A stretch of DNA of 42,614 nt from the NCBI GenBank assembly GCA_002705205.1, contig PAHP01000012.1:1-42614 (forward strand), in the 5' to 3' direction. The notes below the pieces were generated by a model. The model ran no database searches, was not told the DNA's origin, and saw only the letters and a program-made list of their open reading frames with translations. Source of the DNA: Flavobacteriales bacterium. Its GTDB lineage: Bacteria; Bacteroidota; Bacteroidia; Flavobacteriales; BACL11. A program made the translations under genes and the position numbers. Below, in pieces: positions 24,620 through 35,133 of this stretch (positions are counted from its first letter, which is position 1; each line of letters begins with the position of its first letter).

Positions 24620-26925
24620 AAAAGTTAATTATTCTTTTTTTAATATGCTACACAAAAACAGTAGTTTCACAGGAAATTGTTATTAAAGACAGCCTTCTAG
24701 AAATAGCCATTGAAAATGTAAATCTAGTACAGCATAGCCTTGGTAAAATAAGTAATAAAAATGGTTTAGTAAATATTAGTCAATTTAACGATTCTGATTT
24801 AATAACAATATCACACCTTGCTTATCATTCAAAAAAAATAAAAAAGATAGATATTAAAAATATTATCTTATTAAGCCCAAAAATAAAAATGCTCCCAACT
24901 GTAACCCTAAATGATAATTCAAAAGTCCCTCTTTCAGAAAAATACACCCTATTTAAAATAATTCCCGCAGAATCTACACTACTAAATATTTCTTCATCCG
25001 ATTTATTAGCCAATAATTCATCCGTTCTAGTTCAAGAGAGTCAATCTGGTGGGGGGAGCCCAAATTATAGAGGAATGGAAGCTAATAGGCTCCTTTTAGT
25101 AGTAGATGAGATCTCGCTAAATAATACTATCTATAGAAGTGGGCACCTACAAAGCTCTGCCACTATTAATCCTTTTTTTATTGAACGTGTTACTTTATTG
25201 TCCGGGCCTGCATCAGTGGCATATGGGAATGGTGCAATGGGAGGAGCCCTGCTGTTCAAAACAAAGAATAATCGAAGAAATGAAAATGGAATTCAAATGC
25301 ATCAACAATACGAAAGTAGTAGTAATATGGTGTTTTTTGGTTTTCTAAGCAAGTATACAAAAGGTAGAGGCTCCCATTTATCAGCATTTTCAATAAAATC
25401 TGCTGGAAACCTGAAAATGGGGGCTAATCGACAGCATAAATATAACGACTGGGGAAAAGAAGAGATTATAGCAAATGGAGAAGAACAACTTTTTACAGCA
25501 CATCATCAATTAGATTTATTACACAAAGCATATTATCAAATAGACCAAAAGAATCAAATCTCTTTTAATACTCAATACTCTACATCTTCAAATATAAATC
25601 GATTTGACAAGCTAAATGATTACAAAGAAAATTTACCAAAATATACAAACTGGTATTATGGCCCTCAAAATAGGTTTTTGCAAAGTATCTCTTTGTTAAG
25701 TAAGAAACCAAACTTATTCTTTGAGAAAATTAAAACTATAGTATCATATCAAAACGTAAGAGAATCAAGACATAAACAGTTGCTGGACGAAAGCCTTATT
25801 AATAATAGAAATGAGAATGTGTATATATATGATGCTCTAGCTGATTTTCAAAAAACAATTTTAAGATCCAAAATCACATATGGGATAGGTCATAGAAGGC
25901 AAAATGTTTACTCCTCAGCAAGTCTCTCAAATAAAAATGGAGATTCGTTCTATAATACAACACGATATCCTGATGGAGGAACTCTAGTTCAAGACTACTT
26001 TTTATATAGCCAAATGATTTTAGCTGTCAGTAAAAAACTAGATCTAGTAATAGGAGGGAGGTTGAATGCAAATTATTTAACAGCTACTTATGAGGACACC
26101 TCAACTTATCAGCTTCCTTTTTCAACTATTAATAATGAAAACCAATCTTTTATAAATTCAATATTATTAACTTATAAAACTACAAATCAGACTACGATTA
26201 ATGCATCATATTATAATGGATTTCGGAATCCAAATATTGATGATCTTGGTAAAGTCTTTTCTAAAAATAGCGATTATGTAGTAGTTCCAAATGCAGATTT
26301 AGAGCCAGAGTATTCTACTAATCTAGAATTAAGTATAGAGTATGCAATTAAGAAAATACAAATACAAATACAGCTTTTTAATACTGAAATCGATAATGCC
26401 ATAAGCAGACAATTTGCAAGTATTGGTGGTGTAGACAGTTTAAAATATGACGGCGAAATAATGCGCATACAAACAAATAAAAATATTTCTTCAGCTAACA
26501 TCAAAGGAATTAATTTCAATTCGAATTATTATTTTACTAATTTACTGTACGTTAGTGCCCATTGCAACTACATAGTAGGTCTAACATTTGACAATCGGCC
26601 CTTGGCTCATATTCCTCCTCTAAATGCAAAAATTGAAGTCACCTATAATCCTAATAAATATTCTATTTCTTTCTATAGTGATTATAGTGCTTCAAAAAAA
26701 GCAATAGAATATGATGATGCTGGCGTAGACAACTTTGAAGAGGCTACTATTGAAGGGAGTCCAATGTGGTATACCTTAAATCTCGCTTACAAAAAAATTA
26801 TTGATAAAAACCTAACCTTTAGTTGTGGAATAAAAAATATTATGGATATCCATTACAAAACTTTTGGATCTGGCATAAGTGCTAGTGGTAGGAATTTTAT
26901 CATATCTTTGCAGGCTAATTTATAA
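24616..26925 (+). CDS. TonB-dependent outer-membrane receptor
   Basis: Outer-membrane gated barrel importing an unknown ligand with energy from TonB. The 769-residue product has a signal peptide (MKKLIILFLICYTKTVVSQ), a carboxypeptidase-like regulatory domain at about 20-90 (SNKNGLVNISQFNDSDLITI), a plug at about 115-225 (GGGSPNYRGMEANRLLLVVD, VERVTLL-like strand IERVTLLSGPASVAYGNGAMG), and a long beta barrel (YNGFRNPNIDDLGKVF, PEYSTNLELSIEY) ending in the aromatic-type tail GRNFIISLQANL. No SusD partner lies next to it, so a siderophore, vitamin or metal is as likely as a glycan. It starts inside the recO stop and is 3 bp before the BNR gene. Confidence 0.88.
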   Translation: MKKLIILFLICYTKTVVSQEIVIKDSLLEIAIENVNLVQHSLGKISNKNGLVNISQFNDSDLITISHLAYHSKKIKKIDIKNIILLSPKIKMLPTVTLNDNSKVPLSEKYTLFKIIPAESTLLNISSSDLLANNSSVLVQESQSGGGSPNYRGMEANRLLLVVDEISLNNTIYRSGHLQSSATINPFFIERVTLLSGPASVAYGNGAMGGALLFKTKNNRRNENGIQMHQQYESSSNMVFFGFLSKYTKGRGSHLSAFSIKSAGNLKMGANRQHKYNDWGKEEIIANGEEQLFTAHHQLDLLHKAYYQIDQKNQISFNTQYSTSSNINRFDKLNDYKENLPKYTNWYYGPQNRFLQSISLLSKKPNLFFEKIKTIVSYQNVRESRHKQLLDESLINNRNENVYIYDALADFQKTILRSKITYGIGHRRQNVYSSASLSNKNGDSFYNTTRYPDGGTLVQDYFLYSQMILAVSKKLDLVIGGRLNANYLTATYEDTSTYQLPFSTINNENQSFINSILLTYKTTNQTTINASYYNGFRNPNIDDLGKVFSKNSDYVVVPNADLEPEYSTNLELSIEYAIKKIQIQIQLFNTEIDNAISRQFASIGGVDSLKYDGEIMRIQTNKNISSANIKGINFNSNYYFTNLLYVSAHCNYIVGLTFDNRPLAHIPPLNAKIEVTYNPNKYSISFYSDYSASKKAIEYDDAGVDNFEEATIEGSPMWYTLNLAYKKIIDKNLTFSCGIKNIMDIHYKTFGSGISASGRNFIISLQANL

Positions 26926-26928
26926 GCT

Positions 26929-29448
26929 ATGTATAGACTATTATTTATTCTTTTTGGTTCATTTTTATCACTTTCCTTGTCATCTCAAGTCTGGCAAGAT
27001 GATTTACTAAAAACAAAGCCTAAGCCAACAACAGCTGATAAAGTTGAAGCTTTTGAAGCTTATAGGGAAATACACCCTTATATTAAAGGAAACGGTTATA
27101 AGCCATACGCTCGTGAATTAGACTTTGTAACTCAAAGAATAAGTAACAACACTGCCTTTAAGGCTAATGCCTTATATATTGAATGGAAAAAAGAACAAGA
27201 AAAACATGCTTTTTCTAAAACAAAATCTACAGCAAATTGGGTGGCTAAAGGCCCAATTAATCCTCCTATTATTTTATCTAATGGGAAAAACAGAGGAAAT
27301 GGAAGGGTAAATTGTATTGCTTTTGATCCAATTAACTCTGATATAATTTGGGTTGGCTCTCCTGCTGGAGGACTATGGAAGTCAACTGATGGAGGAGATA
27401 GCTGGAGTACAAATACTGATGATCTTCCGGTACTTGGAGTATCTCATATTGCTATTGATCCTAGTAACACTCAAACAATGTATATTGTAACTGGAGACGC
27501 TAATGCTACTGATACATATAGCATTGGCATTCTTAAATCTACTGATGGAGGAGGAACTTGGAATACTACGGGATTAAGCTACACTGTTGAGCAAGAAGAA
27601 ACAGTAAATAAAGTTATTATTAACCCTGAGTTTACTGATAGTTTATATGCCGTTACAAATTCAAATATTATGATAAGTGCAGACGGAGGTAATAGCTGGA
27701 ATATCGCTGGCAGTATCGGAAGATGGCGTGATATCGAATTAAAGCCAAATAATAGAAATGTATTATATGCTGTTAAGCAATCAAGCGGTTCAAGCAATGT
27801 TTACCGAACAACAGATGGTGGTGCAAATTGGACTATTATCGATAATGGAATTAGTGGCACTAGATACCGACCTTTAATTGCTGTTACGCCAGACAATCCT
27901 GAAGTTATTTATGCTCTTTTTACAGATGCACAATACAATTTTCATGGGATATATAAATCTTCTGATTCTGGAGATAATTGGATTTTGCAATCAGACAGTC
28001 CAAATATCTTAGGAAGAAATACAGATGGCTCATCAACAGGAAATGGTCAAGCATGGTATGATTTAAGTCTAGGAGTCGCTACAAATAATGAAAACTTGGT
28101 CTATGTAGGGGCGATTAATCTATGGCGATCAGATGATTCTGGAAATAATTGGGATATTGATGCGAGTAGTGGAAGTAGCTCTAATTATAGCTATATGCAT
28201 GTAGATCAGCATGCTTTTGAATTCAATCCTCATACTCATGTTGCTTATGCTGGAAATGATGGGGGGTTTTACAAATATAGAAATGATCTGAACTCCTGGG
28301 AAGAAAAATCAGATGGCCTTGAAATATCACAATTTTATAAATTAGGCTTATCAAGATCAAATCCAACTAGATTAGTCACAGGAGCTCAAGATAATGGAAC
28401 TGAAATGCTAACTGGAAATATTTGGGATGCAATTAGAGGTGCAGATGGCATGGAGTGTGCAATTGATCATTATGATGAAGATATTATTTATTCATCATCT
28501 CAATATGGTGGACTTAAAAAAAGCTACAATGGAGGTGGTAATTGGGATAATATAAAGCCTGTAAGCTATGATGGAGCTTGGGTAACTCCATACGCTATAC
28601 ATGCAAATAATAACAACTTAATTGTTGTTGGTTATGATGAAGTTTATAGATCAACAACTGGGGGTGCTGTTTGGGACTCTGTGTCTTACAATGTAAGTAA
28701 CGGACAATCTCTTCGAACAATTGCACTAGCTCCTTCTGATGAAGATTATATCTATGCTGCATCATATAGTTGGATTAAACTAACCAAAGATGCGGGAAAT
28801 ACATGGACTAATATAAAATGGGGGCTGCCAAACTATAGTATTACTGATATAACAGTGGCCAATAATAATGCGGATAGAGCTTGGGTTACTTTCTCTGATT
28901 ATAATAATATTCACAAGGTTTATGAAACAACTGATGCTGGCAATACTTGGTTTAATATCTCTGGTAATAATTTGCCAGGGCTTCCGGTCAATTGTATTAT
29001 ACATCAAGGCGGGGCCAATGATGATTTATATATAGGGACAGATGTTGGGGTCTATTATAAAAACAATACTCTTTCTGAATGGATCCCTTTTAACGATGGG
29101 CTTCCTAATGTTATTGTAAAAGAACTAGAGATACATTATGCTAATGGGACAATCAGTGCGGCAACGTTTGGTAGGGGTGTTTGGGAAAGCCCTTTAAATA
29201 CTCTATCCACAAATATTAATGATGTAAAACCCTTTTCTTTCTCAATTTATCCTAACCCAGCACAAAATCAAATAACAATCAACTCAAATTCTCAAAATAT
29301 TACAACTACTATTCTAGCTCTTACTGGTCAGAAAATAATTACTACAACATCAAATGTTATCAGTACTCGTAATTTAAAGTCAGGATGCTATATTGTTGAG
29401 GTAAACAGTAATAATATTATTAAAAGAGAGGTGTTAATTATAAGATAG
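26929..29448 (+). CDS. BNR-repeat (sortilin/WD40-like propeller) protein with T9SS type A sorting domain
   Basis: Probable T9SS-secreted surface protein; enzymatic role unknown. The 839-residue product has a signal peptide (MYRLLFILFGSFLSLSLSS) and about ten Asp-box (BNR) motifs, including STDGGDSWS, STDGGGTWN, SADGGNSWN, TTDGGANWT, SSDSGDNWI, SDDSGNNWD, TKDAGNTWT and TTDAGNTWF, as in VPS10/sortilin-like and glycosyl hydrolase propellers. The C-terminal ~75 residues form a type A sorting domain (FSIYPNPAQNQITIN, TILALTGQKI, LKSGCYIVEV, REVLIIR). It begins 3 bp after the TonB receptor and overlaps the convergent DUF4837 gene by 11 bp. Confidence 0.88.
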   Translation: MYRLLFILFGSFLSLSLSSQVWQDDLLKTKPKPTTADKVEAFEAYREIHPYIKGNGYKPYARELDFVTQRISNNTAFKANALYIEWKKEQEKHAFSKTKSTANWVAKGPINPPIILSNGKNRGNGRVNCIAFDPINSDIIWVGSPAGGLWKSTDGGDSWSTNTDDLPVLGVSHIAIDPSNTQTMYIVTGDANATDTYSIGILKSTDGGGTWNTTGLSYTVEQEETVNKVIINPEFTDSLYAVTNSNIMISADGGNSWNIAGSIGRWRDIELKPNNRNVLYAVKQSSGSSNVYRTTDGGANWTIIDNGISGTRYRPLIAVTPDNPEVIYALFTDAQYNFHGIYKSSDSGDNWILQSDSPNILGRNTDGSSTGNGQAWYDLSLGVATNNENLVYVGAINLWRSDDSGNNWDIDASSGSSSNYSYMHVDQHAFEFNPHTHVAYAGNDGGFYKYRNDLNSWEEKSDGLEISQFYKLGLSRSNPTRLVTGAQDNGTEMLTGNIWDAIRGADGMECAIDHYDEDIIYSSSQYGGLKKSYNGGGNWDNIKPVSYDGAWVTPYAIHANNNNLIVVGYDEVYRSTTGGAVWDSVSYNVSNGQSLRTIALAPSDEDYIYAASYSWIKLTKDAGNTWTNIKWGLPNYSITDITVANNNADRAWVTFSDYNNIHKVYETTDAGNTWFNISGNNLPGLPVNCIIHQGGANDDLYIGTDVGVYYKNNTLSEWIPFNDGLPNVIVKELEIHYANGTISAATFGRGVWESPLNTLSTNINDVKPFSFSIYPNPAQNQITINSNSQNITTTILALTGQKIITTTSNVISTRNLKSGCYIVEVNSNNIIKREVLIIR

Positions 29449-30331
29449 CCTCAAACTCTTTTATGTACTTTCTTTTTCTGCTTTGAGGCGCAAAAACAAG
29501 CCCTATATTTACAACTATCTTATTCTTGATAAAATATGTTTTTATAAGAAAAGGCCCCCCCATAAAACCATTCTCTAATTTCCAAAGGCCTCTATAAGTA
29601 TTCTCAAAATAATACGGTAGAAATTCCGTCTCAATTCTAACGAAACTTCCTTTATTTTCACCAATAAGATATTTTGAAAAAATACTGTCGGTTTTTTGTA
29701 ATACTTCAGTTTGGATATTTATGGACTGCGGAACAAATGAAAAAGCAATAATATTCTTTATCTCATCAGAATTTTCTGGGTCATAATGAGCCCAAAAAAT
29801 TAAACTGTCATTCTTAATTACTTCATACTCCTTTGGAACAATGCATTCAATTCCAAAATTAGTGAAAATGGTTTTTTCTATATTCTTCTGTGAAAATCTT
29901 TCCAAAAGGCTTCTTTTATGTTCTATTTCTTTTAGAACAAAAATTGAGCGTATTTCCTTTATCTCTTTCAACATTTTTTCTAAATTATGCTCCCATTTTA
30001 AATGCGCAACAGCTTGATTAATAGCCCATTTATTTGTGTGAATAGAATGCCTCCCACTCTCACGAATAATTAAAATATTCTTATGTGTCTTTAATATAGA
30101 TTTAAACTCACTATGGCTTACTTGTACAATTCTGAATAGTGATTCTTTCTGATTAATACCTTCTATGCTTTCCCCAAATATATTGTAGACTAAGGAGTCT
30201 ATCGAATCTTCCCATAGCCTATCCTCAACAACACAAATGATCTCAGCATCGGATCCTGTTGAGCTAGGGAGTGTCTTTAAGCTGTCTTTACAGCCTATTA
30301 GAATGCATGAAAACAAAAAAACATAGCGCAT
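29438..30331 (-). CDS. DUF4837 family lipoprotein
   Basis: Function unknown; the family is characteristic of Bacteroidota. The 297-residue product has a lipoprotein signal with the lipobox LIGC (Cys14), so it should be anchored in the envelope. Family-like features: TLPSSTGSDAEIICVVEDRLW near the N-terminus (a Ser-Ser-x-Gly then strand and Trp), a central helix-rich segment, and a C-terminal half with GSFVRIETEFLPYYFENTYRG followed by GLWKLENGFMGGPF. It starts one base inside the stop of the lytic transglycosylase gene and is transcribed with it, and it ends 11 bp inside the BNR gene on the other strand. Confidence 0.82.
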   Translation of the reverse strand: MRYVFLFSCILIGCKDSLKTLPSSTGSDAEIICVVEDRLWEDSIDSLVYNIFGESIEGINQKESLFRIVQVSHSEFKSILKTHKNILIIRESGRHSIHTNKWAINQAVAHLKWEHNLEKMLKEIKEIRSIFVLKEIEHKRSLLERFSQKNIEKTIFTNFGIECIVPKEYEVIKNDSLIFWAHYDPENSDEIKNIIAFSFVPQSINIQTEVLQKTDSIFSKYLIGENKGSFVRIETEFLPYYFENTYRGLWKLENGFMGGPFLIKTYFIKNKIVVNIGLVFAPQSRKRKYIKEFEAIL

Positions 30332-31620
30332 TAAGTTGTAGGTAAAATAATTTTAGTTCCTGGCTTTAAATTGTCACTTTCTAAATTGTTTAATGACTTT
30401 ATTTTCCAAACACTTAGTCCTTTATATTTTTGTGCAATTCCCCATAAAGTATCCCCTTTTTGTATAACATATTCATTTTTAAGTTGTTGGCTCGCCTCGG
30501 TTTCTAATTTAAGATTCTTTTTTACATAGACCACTAACTTATCCCCAATATCCAAATCTGTTGTTCTAAGATTATTCCACTGCTTTATTTCATAAACATG
30601 AACTCCATACTCTTTTGCTATCCTTCCTAAGTAATCTCCCTTTTGAACACTATACACAATCCTATCTTCATCAATAAGTATTTCTTTATTATCAACTGCA
30701 TCAATAAATATATAATTTGACTCTTCATTATTTAAGAAATCATTAACCGCAAAGAAGGGCAGTACAAGTACTGATCCTTTTGGGTAGATTTCTTTTTTAT
30801 ATGATGGATTCAAATAATTAATAGTTGCTTTATTGACACATAATATCTCCATAAGTGTTTTAATTTCCACTTGTTTTTTGAGTGTTAAAGTGTCTATTTC
30901 TCCAACATTAATTTCTGGTGATTGGATTAAAATACCATGCTTATCAGAATAATTCATTACATAATTTACAGCGATAAATGTTGGAATATAGTTTCTAGTC
31001 TCTTTTCTTAGATGTGGATATAATTCCCAAAAATTATATGAGCCTACAGAATTAATCTTCTTTTGCAGATATCCAGGCCCTCCATTATACGCTGCTAATA
31101 CCAAGTTCCAATCTCCAAATAAATCATATAATTTACAAAAATAAACACAAGCTGCCTCCGTTGCTTTATAAGGATCTTGTCGTTCATCCATATAAGAGGT
31201 AACTTGAAGGCCATATTGTTTGCCGGTTAAATACATAAACTGCCACAATCCGGTAGCTCCAGATCCAGATCTCGCTTTTGGGTTTAATGCCGATTCAACA
31301 ATTGCTAAATATTTTAACTCTAGAGGCAGTTCATACTTATCTAATTGCTGTTCAAATAAAGGAAAATATAAATCCTTTACTCCCTGCATTCTTGAAATTA
31401 AATTTTTATTTTTCCCTAAATAGCTCTCAATAATTGGCTCTACTTTTTCGTTATATGATAAATCCATAGGAGAATTTATGTTAAGGAGTTCCAATCTTTC
31501 TTCATAGATATTTAACGGCTTATCAATTTCTAATGAAACTGTATCTGTTATAACTAATCTGTTGTCTGCATTAGCAATAGACATTAATAGAATAAAGTAT
31601 ATATAGCAAAAAAATCTCAT
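30331..31620 (-). CDS. LysM-containing lytic transglycosylase (MltD-like)
   Basis: Cleaves the MurNAc-GlcNAc bond of peptidoglycan in the periplasm. The 429-residue product has a signal peptide (MRFFCYIYFILLMSIANA), then an SLT domain at about residues 90-230 with LPLELKYLAIVESALNPKA (catalytic Glu109), GATGLWQFMYLTGKQYGL and LVLAAYNGGPGYLQK. Two LysM domains follow near the C-terminus: one begins VYSVQKGDYLGRIAKEYGV and the other YVIQKGDTLWGIAQKY, both ending in a GxKLxx/GTKI strand. The layout matches MltD-type enzymes. It precedes DUF4837 by a one-base overlap and is divergent from dxs; no exact -7 box was found for it. Confidence 0.93.
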   Translation of the reverse strand: MRFFCYIYFILLMSIANADNRLVITDTVSLEIDKPLNIYEERLELLNINSPMDLSYNEKVEPIIESYLGKNKNLISRMQGVKDLYFPLFEQQLDKYELPLELKYLAIVESALNPKARSGSGATGLWQFMYLTGKQYGLQVTSYMDERQDPYKATEAACVYFCKLYDLFGDWNLVLAAYNGGPGYLQKKINSVGSYNFWELYPHLRKETRNYIPTFIAVNYVMNYSDKHGILIQSPEINVGEIDTLTLKKQVEIKTLMEILCVNKATINYLNPSYKKEIYPKGSVLVLPFFAVNDFLNNEESNYIFIDAVDNKEILIDEDRIVYSVQKGDYLGRIAKEYGVHVYEIKQWNNLRTTDLDIGDKLVVYVKKNLKLETEASQQLKNEYVIQKGDTLWGIAQKYKGLSVWKIKSLNNLESDNLKPGTKIILPTT

Positions 31621-31704
31621 AAAACAAAATTGGTAAAAACAAACTCATTAAGAGCATTCTCTACGACACAATTATTAACTCTTATTTGTTAACGAATATT
31701 ATTA

Positions 31705-31736
31705 TTTTTGCATAACTAACGATTTTAGTACCTTTG
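31705..31736 (+). promoter_or_regulatory. Bacteroidota promoter for dxs-asnS-rpoN
   Basis: TTTTTG at 31705-31710 and TACCTTTG at 31729-31736, an exact TAnnTTTG, 18 bp apart: canonical Bacteroidota spacing. ATG 31746 lies 9 bp after the -7 box, so the leader is very short. Confidence 0.75.
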
Positions 31737-31745
31737 TAATAGTTT

Positions 31746-33683
31746 ATGAATGAAAAAAAGAAATATCCTCAAGGAAAATTATTAAGCAGCATTAATAGTC
31801 CTGCTGATTTAAGAAAATTGAAAAAAAATCAATTACAACAAATCAGCAATGAAGTAAGGCAATATATTATTGATATTGTTTCAGAAAAAGGTGGGCATTT
31901 TGGAGCAAGTCTTGGTGTTGTTGAGCTAACCGTTGCGTTGCATTATGTTTTTAATACCCCTAAAGATCAGCTTGTTTGGGATGTTGGTCATCAAGCATAT
32001 GGCCATAAAATATTAACCGGTCGTAAGGAGCGATTCCCTTCTAATAGAATAAAAGGTGGATTAAGTGGATTTCCTAAAAGATCCGAAAGTGTTTATGATA
32101 CTTTTGGTGTTGGTCACTCTTCAACATCTATTTCTGCAGCTCTTGGAATGGCAGTTGCTTCAAAAAAAAATGGAACTGATAAAAAGCAGCATATCGCAAT
32201 TATTGGTGACGGATCTATGACCGCCGGAATGGCTTTTGAGGCCTTAAATCATGCTGGAGCTGAAAATACAAATCTACTTGTTATACTTAATGACAATTGT
32301 ATGTCAATTGACCCTGCGGTTGGAGCATTAAAAGAATACTTAACTGATATCTCTACATCTCACACATACAATAGAGCTAGAAATAAGATTTGGAAAATCC
32401 TTGGTAAAATAAGTAAATTTGGCCCAAATGCTCAAGCCGTTGCAAAGAAAATTGAAGGAGCCATAAAAACAACTATCTTAGGAGAAAGCAACTATTTTGA
32501 ATCTTTGAACTTCCGATATTTTGGCCCTATTGATGGGCATAACCCTAAACATTTAGTAACAGTACTAAATGATTTAAAAGACATTCCTGGGCCTAAAATT
32601 TTACATTGCCTAACAGTAAAAGGGAAGGGATATACTCCTGCCGAGAAGGGGGATACTACAAAATGGCATGCTCCTGGAGTTTTTGACAAAGAAACAGGAA
32701 AAATAATCGCTGCAAAAAAGAAAAAAGTTCCCCAAAAATATCAAGATATTTTTGGGGAAACAATAGTTGAGTTAGCAAAAGAAAATGAAAATATCGTTGG
32801 GGTAACACCCGCTATGCTTACTGGAAGCTCATTAAATCTTATGATGAAGGAAATGCCAAAAAGAACTTATGATGTTGGCATTGCAGAACAACATGCTGTA
32901 ACATTTTCGGCAGGTATGGCAACTCAAGGAAAGATCCCTTTTTGCAATATCTACTCAACTTTTATGCAAAGAGCTTATGACCAGGTAATTCATGATGTTG
33001 CATTACAAAATCTGAACGTTATTTTTTGTTTAGACAGAGGGGGCCTTGTTGGTGCTGATGGAGCTACACATCATGGTGCTTTTGATATTGCTTTTTTTAG
33101 GTGTATTCCAAATATGATAGTTTCAGCCCCCATGAACGAACAAGAATTAAGAAACCTGATGTATACTGCTCAACTTCCTAATCAAGGTCCTTTTTCAATA
33201 CGCTATCCAAGAGGGAATGGAGTAATGTTAAACTGGAAAACTCCTTTTGAAAAAATAAAAATTGGAACAGGAAGAAGAATTCATGCGGGAGAGGAAATAG
33301 CAATTTTATCTTTAGGGCATCCTGGAAATTTTGTTGAAAAAGCGCAAGAACAATTTAAAAAAGAGGGGTTAAGTATTGCGCATTATGACATGCGTTTTGT
33401 TAAGCCTCTTGATGAAAAATTGCTTCATTCTATTTTTAAATCATTTGATAAAATCATCACAATTGAAGATGGTTGTTTACAAGGAGGATTTGGCTCTGCT
33501 ATTCTAGAATTTATGGCAAATAACAGCTATACTTCTTCTGTAAAAAGACTTGGAATTCCTGATGAATTTATACACCATGGAACACAAGAAAGTCTACATC
33601 AAGACTGCTCTTATGATACAAACTCTATTATTCAGTCTGTTCATGAGGCTCTTTCAAAAAATTATATTTCTCAAGTAGGATAA
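31746..33683 (+). CDS. dxs: 1-deoxy-D-xylulose-5-phosphate synthase
   Basis: Thiamine diphosphate enzyme joining pyruvate and glyceraldehyde 3-phosphate to give DXP, the first step of the MEP isoprenoid pathway. The 645-residue product has [39 protein letters not shown], the ThDP-binding [18 protein letters not shown] with the later [29 protein letters not shown] (active Glu), [16 protein letters not shown] and [18 protein letters not shown]. Length is standard. It lies 16 bp before asnS and starts the run dxs-asnS-rpoN-membrane protein. Confidence 0.97.
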   Translation: MNEKKKYPQGKLLSSINSPADLRKLKKNQLQQISNEVRQYIIDIVSEKGGHFGASLGVVELTVALHYVFNTPKDQLVWDVGHQAYGHKILTGRKERFPSNRIKGGLSGFPKRSESVYDTFGVGHSSTSISAALGMAVASKKNGTDKKQHIAIIGDGSMTAGMAFEALNHAGAENTNLLVILNDNCMSIDPAVGALKEYLTDISTSHTYNRARNKIWKILGKISKFGPNAQAVAKKIEGAIKTTILGESNYFESLNFRYFGPIDGHNPKHLVTVLNDLKDIPGPKILHCLTVKGKGYTPAEKGDTTKWHAPGVFDKETGKIIAAKKKKVPQKYQDIFGETIVELAKENENIVGVTPAMLTGSSLNLMMKEMPKRTYDVGIAEQHAVTFSAGMATQGKIPFCNIYSTFMQRAYDQVIHDVALQNLNVIFCLDRGGLVGADGATHHGAFDIAFFRCIPNMIVSAPMNEQELRNLMYTAQLPNQGPFSIRYPRGNGVMLNWKTPFEKIKIGTGRRIHAGEEIAILSLGHPGNFVEKAQEQFKKEGLSIAHYDMRFVKPLDEKLLHSIFKSFDKIITIEDGCLQGGFGSAILEFMANNSYTSSVKRLGIPDEFIHHGTQESLHQDCSYDTNSIIQSVHEALSKNYISQVG

Positions 33684-33699
33684 ACTTAAACTCCTCAAA

Positions 33700-35133
33700 A
33701 TGAAAATTAAAAAACTACTTAAAATAGAAGCTTCTGATCAAAGCGTCACTATAAAAGGATGGGTCAGGACAAAAAGGGGGAGCAAGAATATCTCTTTTAT
33801 CGCATTAAATGACGGCTCAACAATCAATAATATTCAAGTTGTTTTAGAGGGAAACAATTTTTCAGAAGACTTAGTAAAACAAATAACAACTGGCTCTTCT
33901 CTCATAATTGAAGGAATATTAGTCCCTTCAAAAGGAAACAAGCAGCCAATTGAGGTTTTGGCTAAAAAAATTAATGTTTTAGGAGGGGCTGATGCAGAGC
34001 AGTATCCATTACAGCCAAAAAAACATTCGTTAGAATTTCTAAGAGAAAAGGCACATTTACGTTTCAGAACAAATACTTTTTCTGCTGTTTTCAGGTTAAG
34101 ACATGCTCTTACATTTGCAGTGCATAAATTTTTTAATGAGAAAGGATTTTTTAGTCTTCACACCCCAATTATTACAGGCACAGATGCTGAAGGGGCAGGA
34201 GAAATGTTCCAGGTCACAACGCTTAATTTAGAAGATTTGCCAAAAAATAAAACTGGAAATATTGACTTTACAAATGATTTTTTTGGAAGCAAAACAAACC
34301 TTACAGTCTCTGGTCAGTTAGAAGCAGAGCTTGGGGCGCTAGGGTTAGGACAAGTGTACACTTTTGGGCCAACATTTAGAGCTGAAAATTCAAATACCTC
34401 AAGACACTTATCAGAATTTTGGATGATTGAGCCAGAATTAGCCTTTGCAGATCTACATGAATGCATCGATTTAGCTGAAGAATTTGTTAAATATTGCATC
34501 AAATATTGTATTGATCATTATGCTGATGATTTACAATTTCTAAATAAACGAATGTCTGATGAAGAAGCTAAACTAAAAAAAGAAGACAGATCTGAAATGG
34601 GATTGCTTGAAAGATTACAATTTGTATTAGAAAATGATTTCTTGAGGATCACTTATAGTGAGGCTATTGATATTCTTAAAAACTCCAAGCCAAATAAAAA
34701 GAAAAAATTCAAATACTTAATTGATGGATTTGGAGCTGACCTACAATCAGAACACGAAAGATATTTAGTAGAAAAAAAATTCAAAAGACCCATTGTTATC
34801 ACCGATTATCCAAAAGAGATTAAAGCATTTTATATGCGAATAAATGAAGACAATAAAACTGTAAGAGCAATGGATATCTTATTTCCAGAAATTGGCGAAA
34901 TTATTGGCGGATCTCAAAGAGAAGAAAGGCTTGATAAATTAAAAGAAAGAATGACCGAAATGGATATTTGTGAAAAAGAATTGTGGTGGTACTTAGAAAC
35001 TAGGAAGTTTGGAACATGTCAACATTCAGGATTTGGGCTAGGCTTTGAAAGGCTGATTATGTTTGTTACTGGAATGAAAAATATTCGTGATGTTATCCCA
35101 TTCCCAAGAACTCCACAAAATGCAAACTTTTAA
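33700..35133 (+). CDS. asnS: Asparaginyl-tRNA synthetase
   Basis: Class IIb synthetase charging tRNA-Asn. The 477-residue product has an N-terminal OB fold at about 10-100 ([20 protein letters not shown]), then the class II catalytic domain with [20 protein letters not shown] (motif 1 region), [20 protein letters not shown] (motif 2) and the C-terminal [20 protein letters not shown] with DVIPFPRTP (motif 3). The [11 protein letters not shown] sequence and missing GAD domain point to AsnS and not AspS. The stop overlaps the rpoN start by one base (TAATG); asnS-rpoN is a pairing I recall from Flavobacteriia. Confidence 0.96.
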   Translation: MKIKKLLKIEASDQSVTIKGWVRTKRGSKNISFIALNDGSTINNIQVVLEGNNFSEDLVKQITTGSSLIIEGILVPSKGNKQPIEVLAKKINVLGGADAEQYPLQPKKHSLEFLREKAHLRFRTNTFSAVFRLRHALTFAVHKFFNEKGFFSLHTPIITGTDAEGAGEMFQVTTLNLEDLPKNKTGNIDFTNDFFGSKTNLTVSGQLEAELGALGLGQVYTFGPTFRAENSNTSRHLSEFWMIEPELAFADLHECIDLAEEFVKYCIKYCIDHYADDLQFLNKRMSDEEAKLKKEDRSEMGLLERLQFVLENDFLRITYSEAIDILKNSKPNKKKKFKYLIDGFGADLQSEHERYLVEKKFKRPIVITDYPKEIKAFYMRINEDNKTVRAMDILFPEIGEIIGGSQREERLDKLKERMTEMDICEKELWWYLETRKFGTCQHSGFGLGFERLIMFVTGMKNIRDVIPFPRTPQNANF

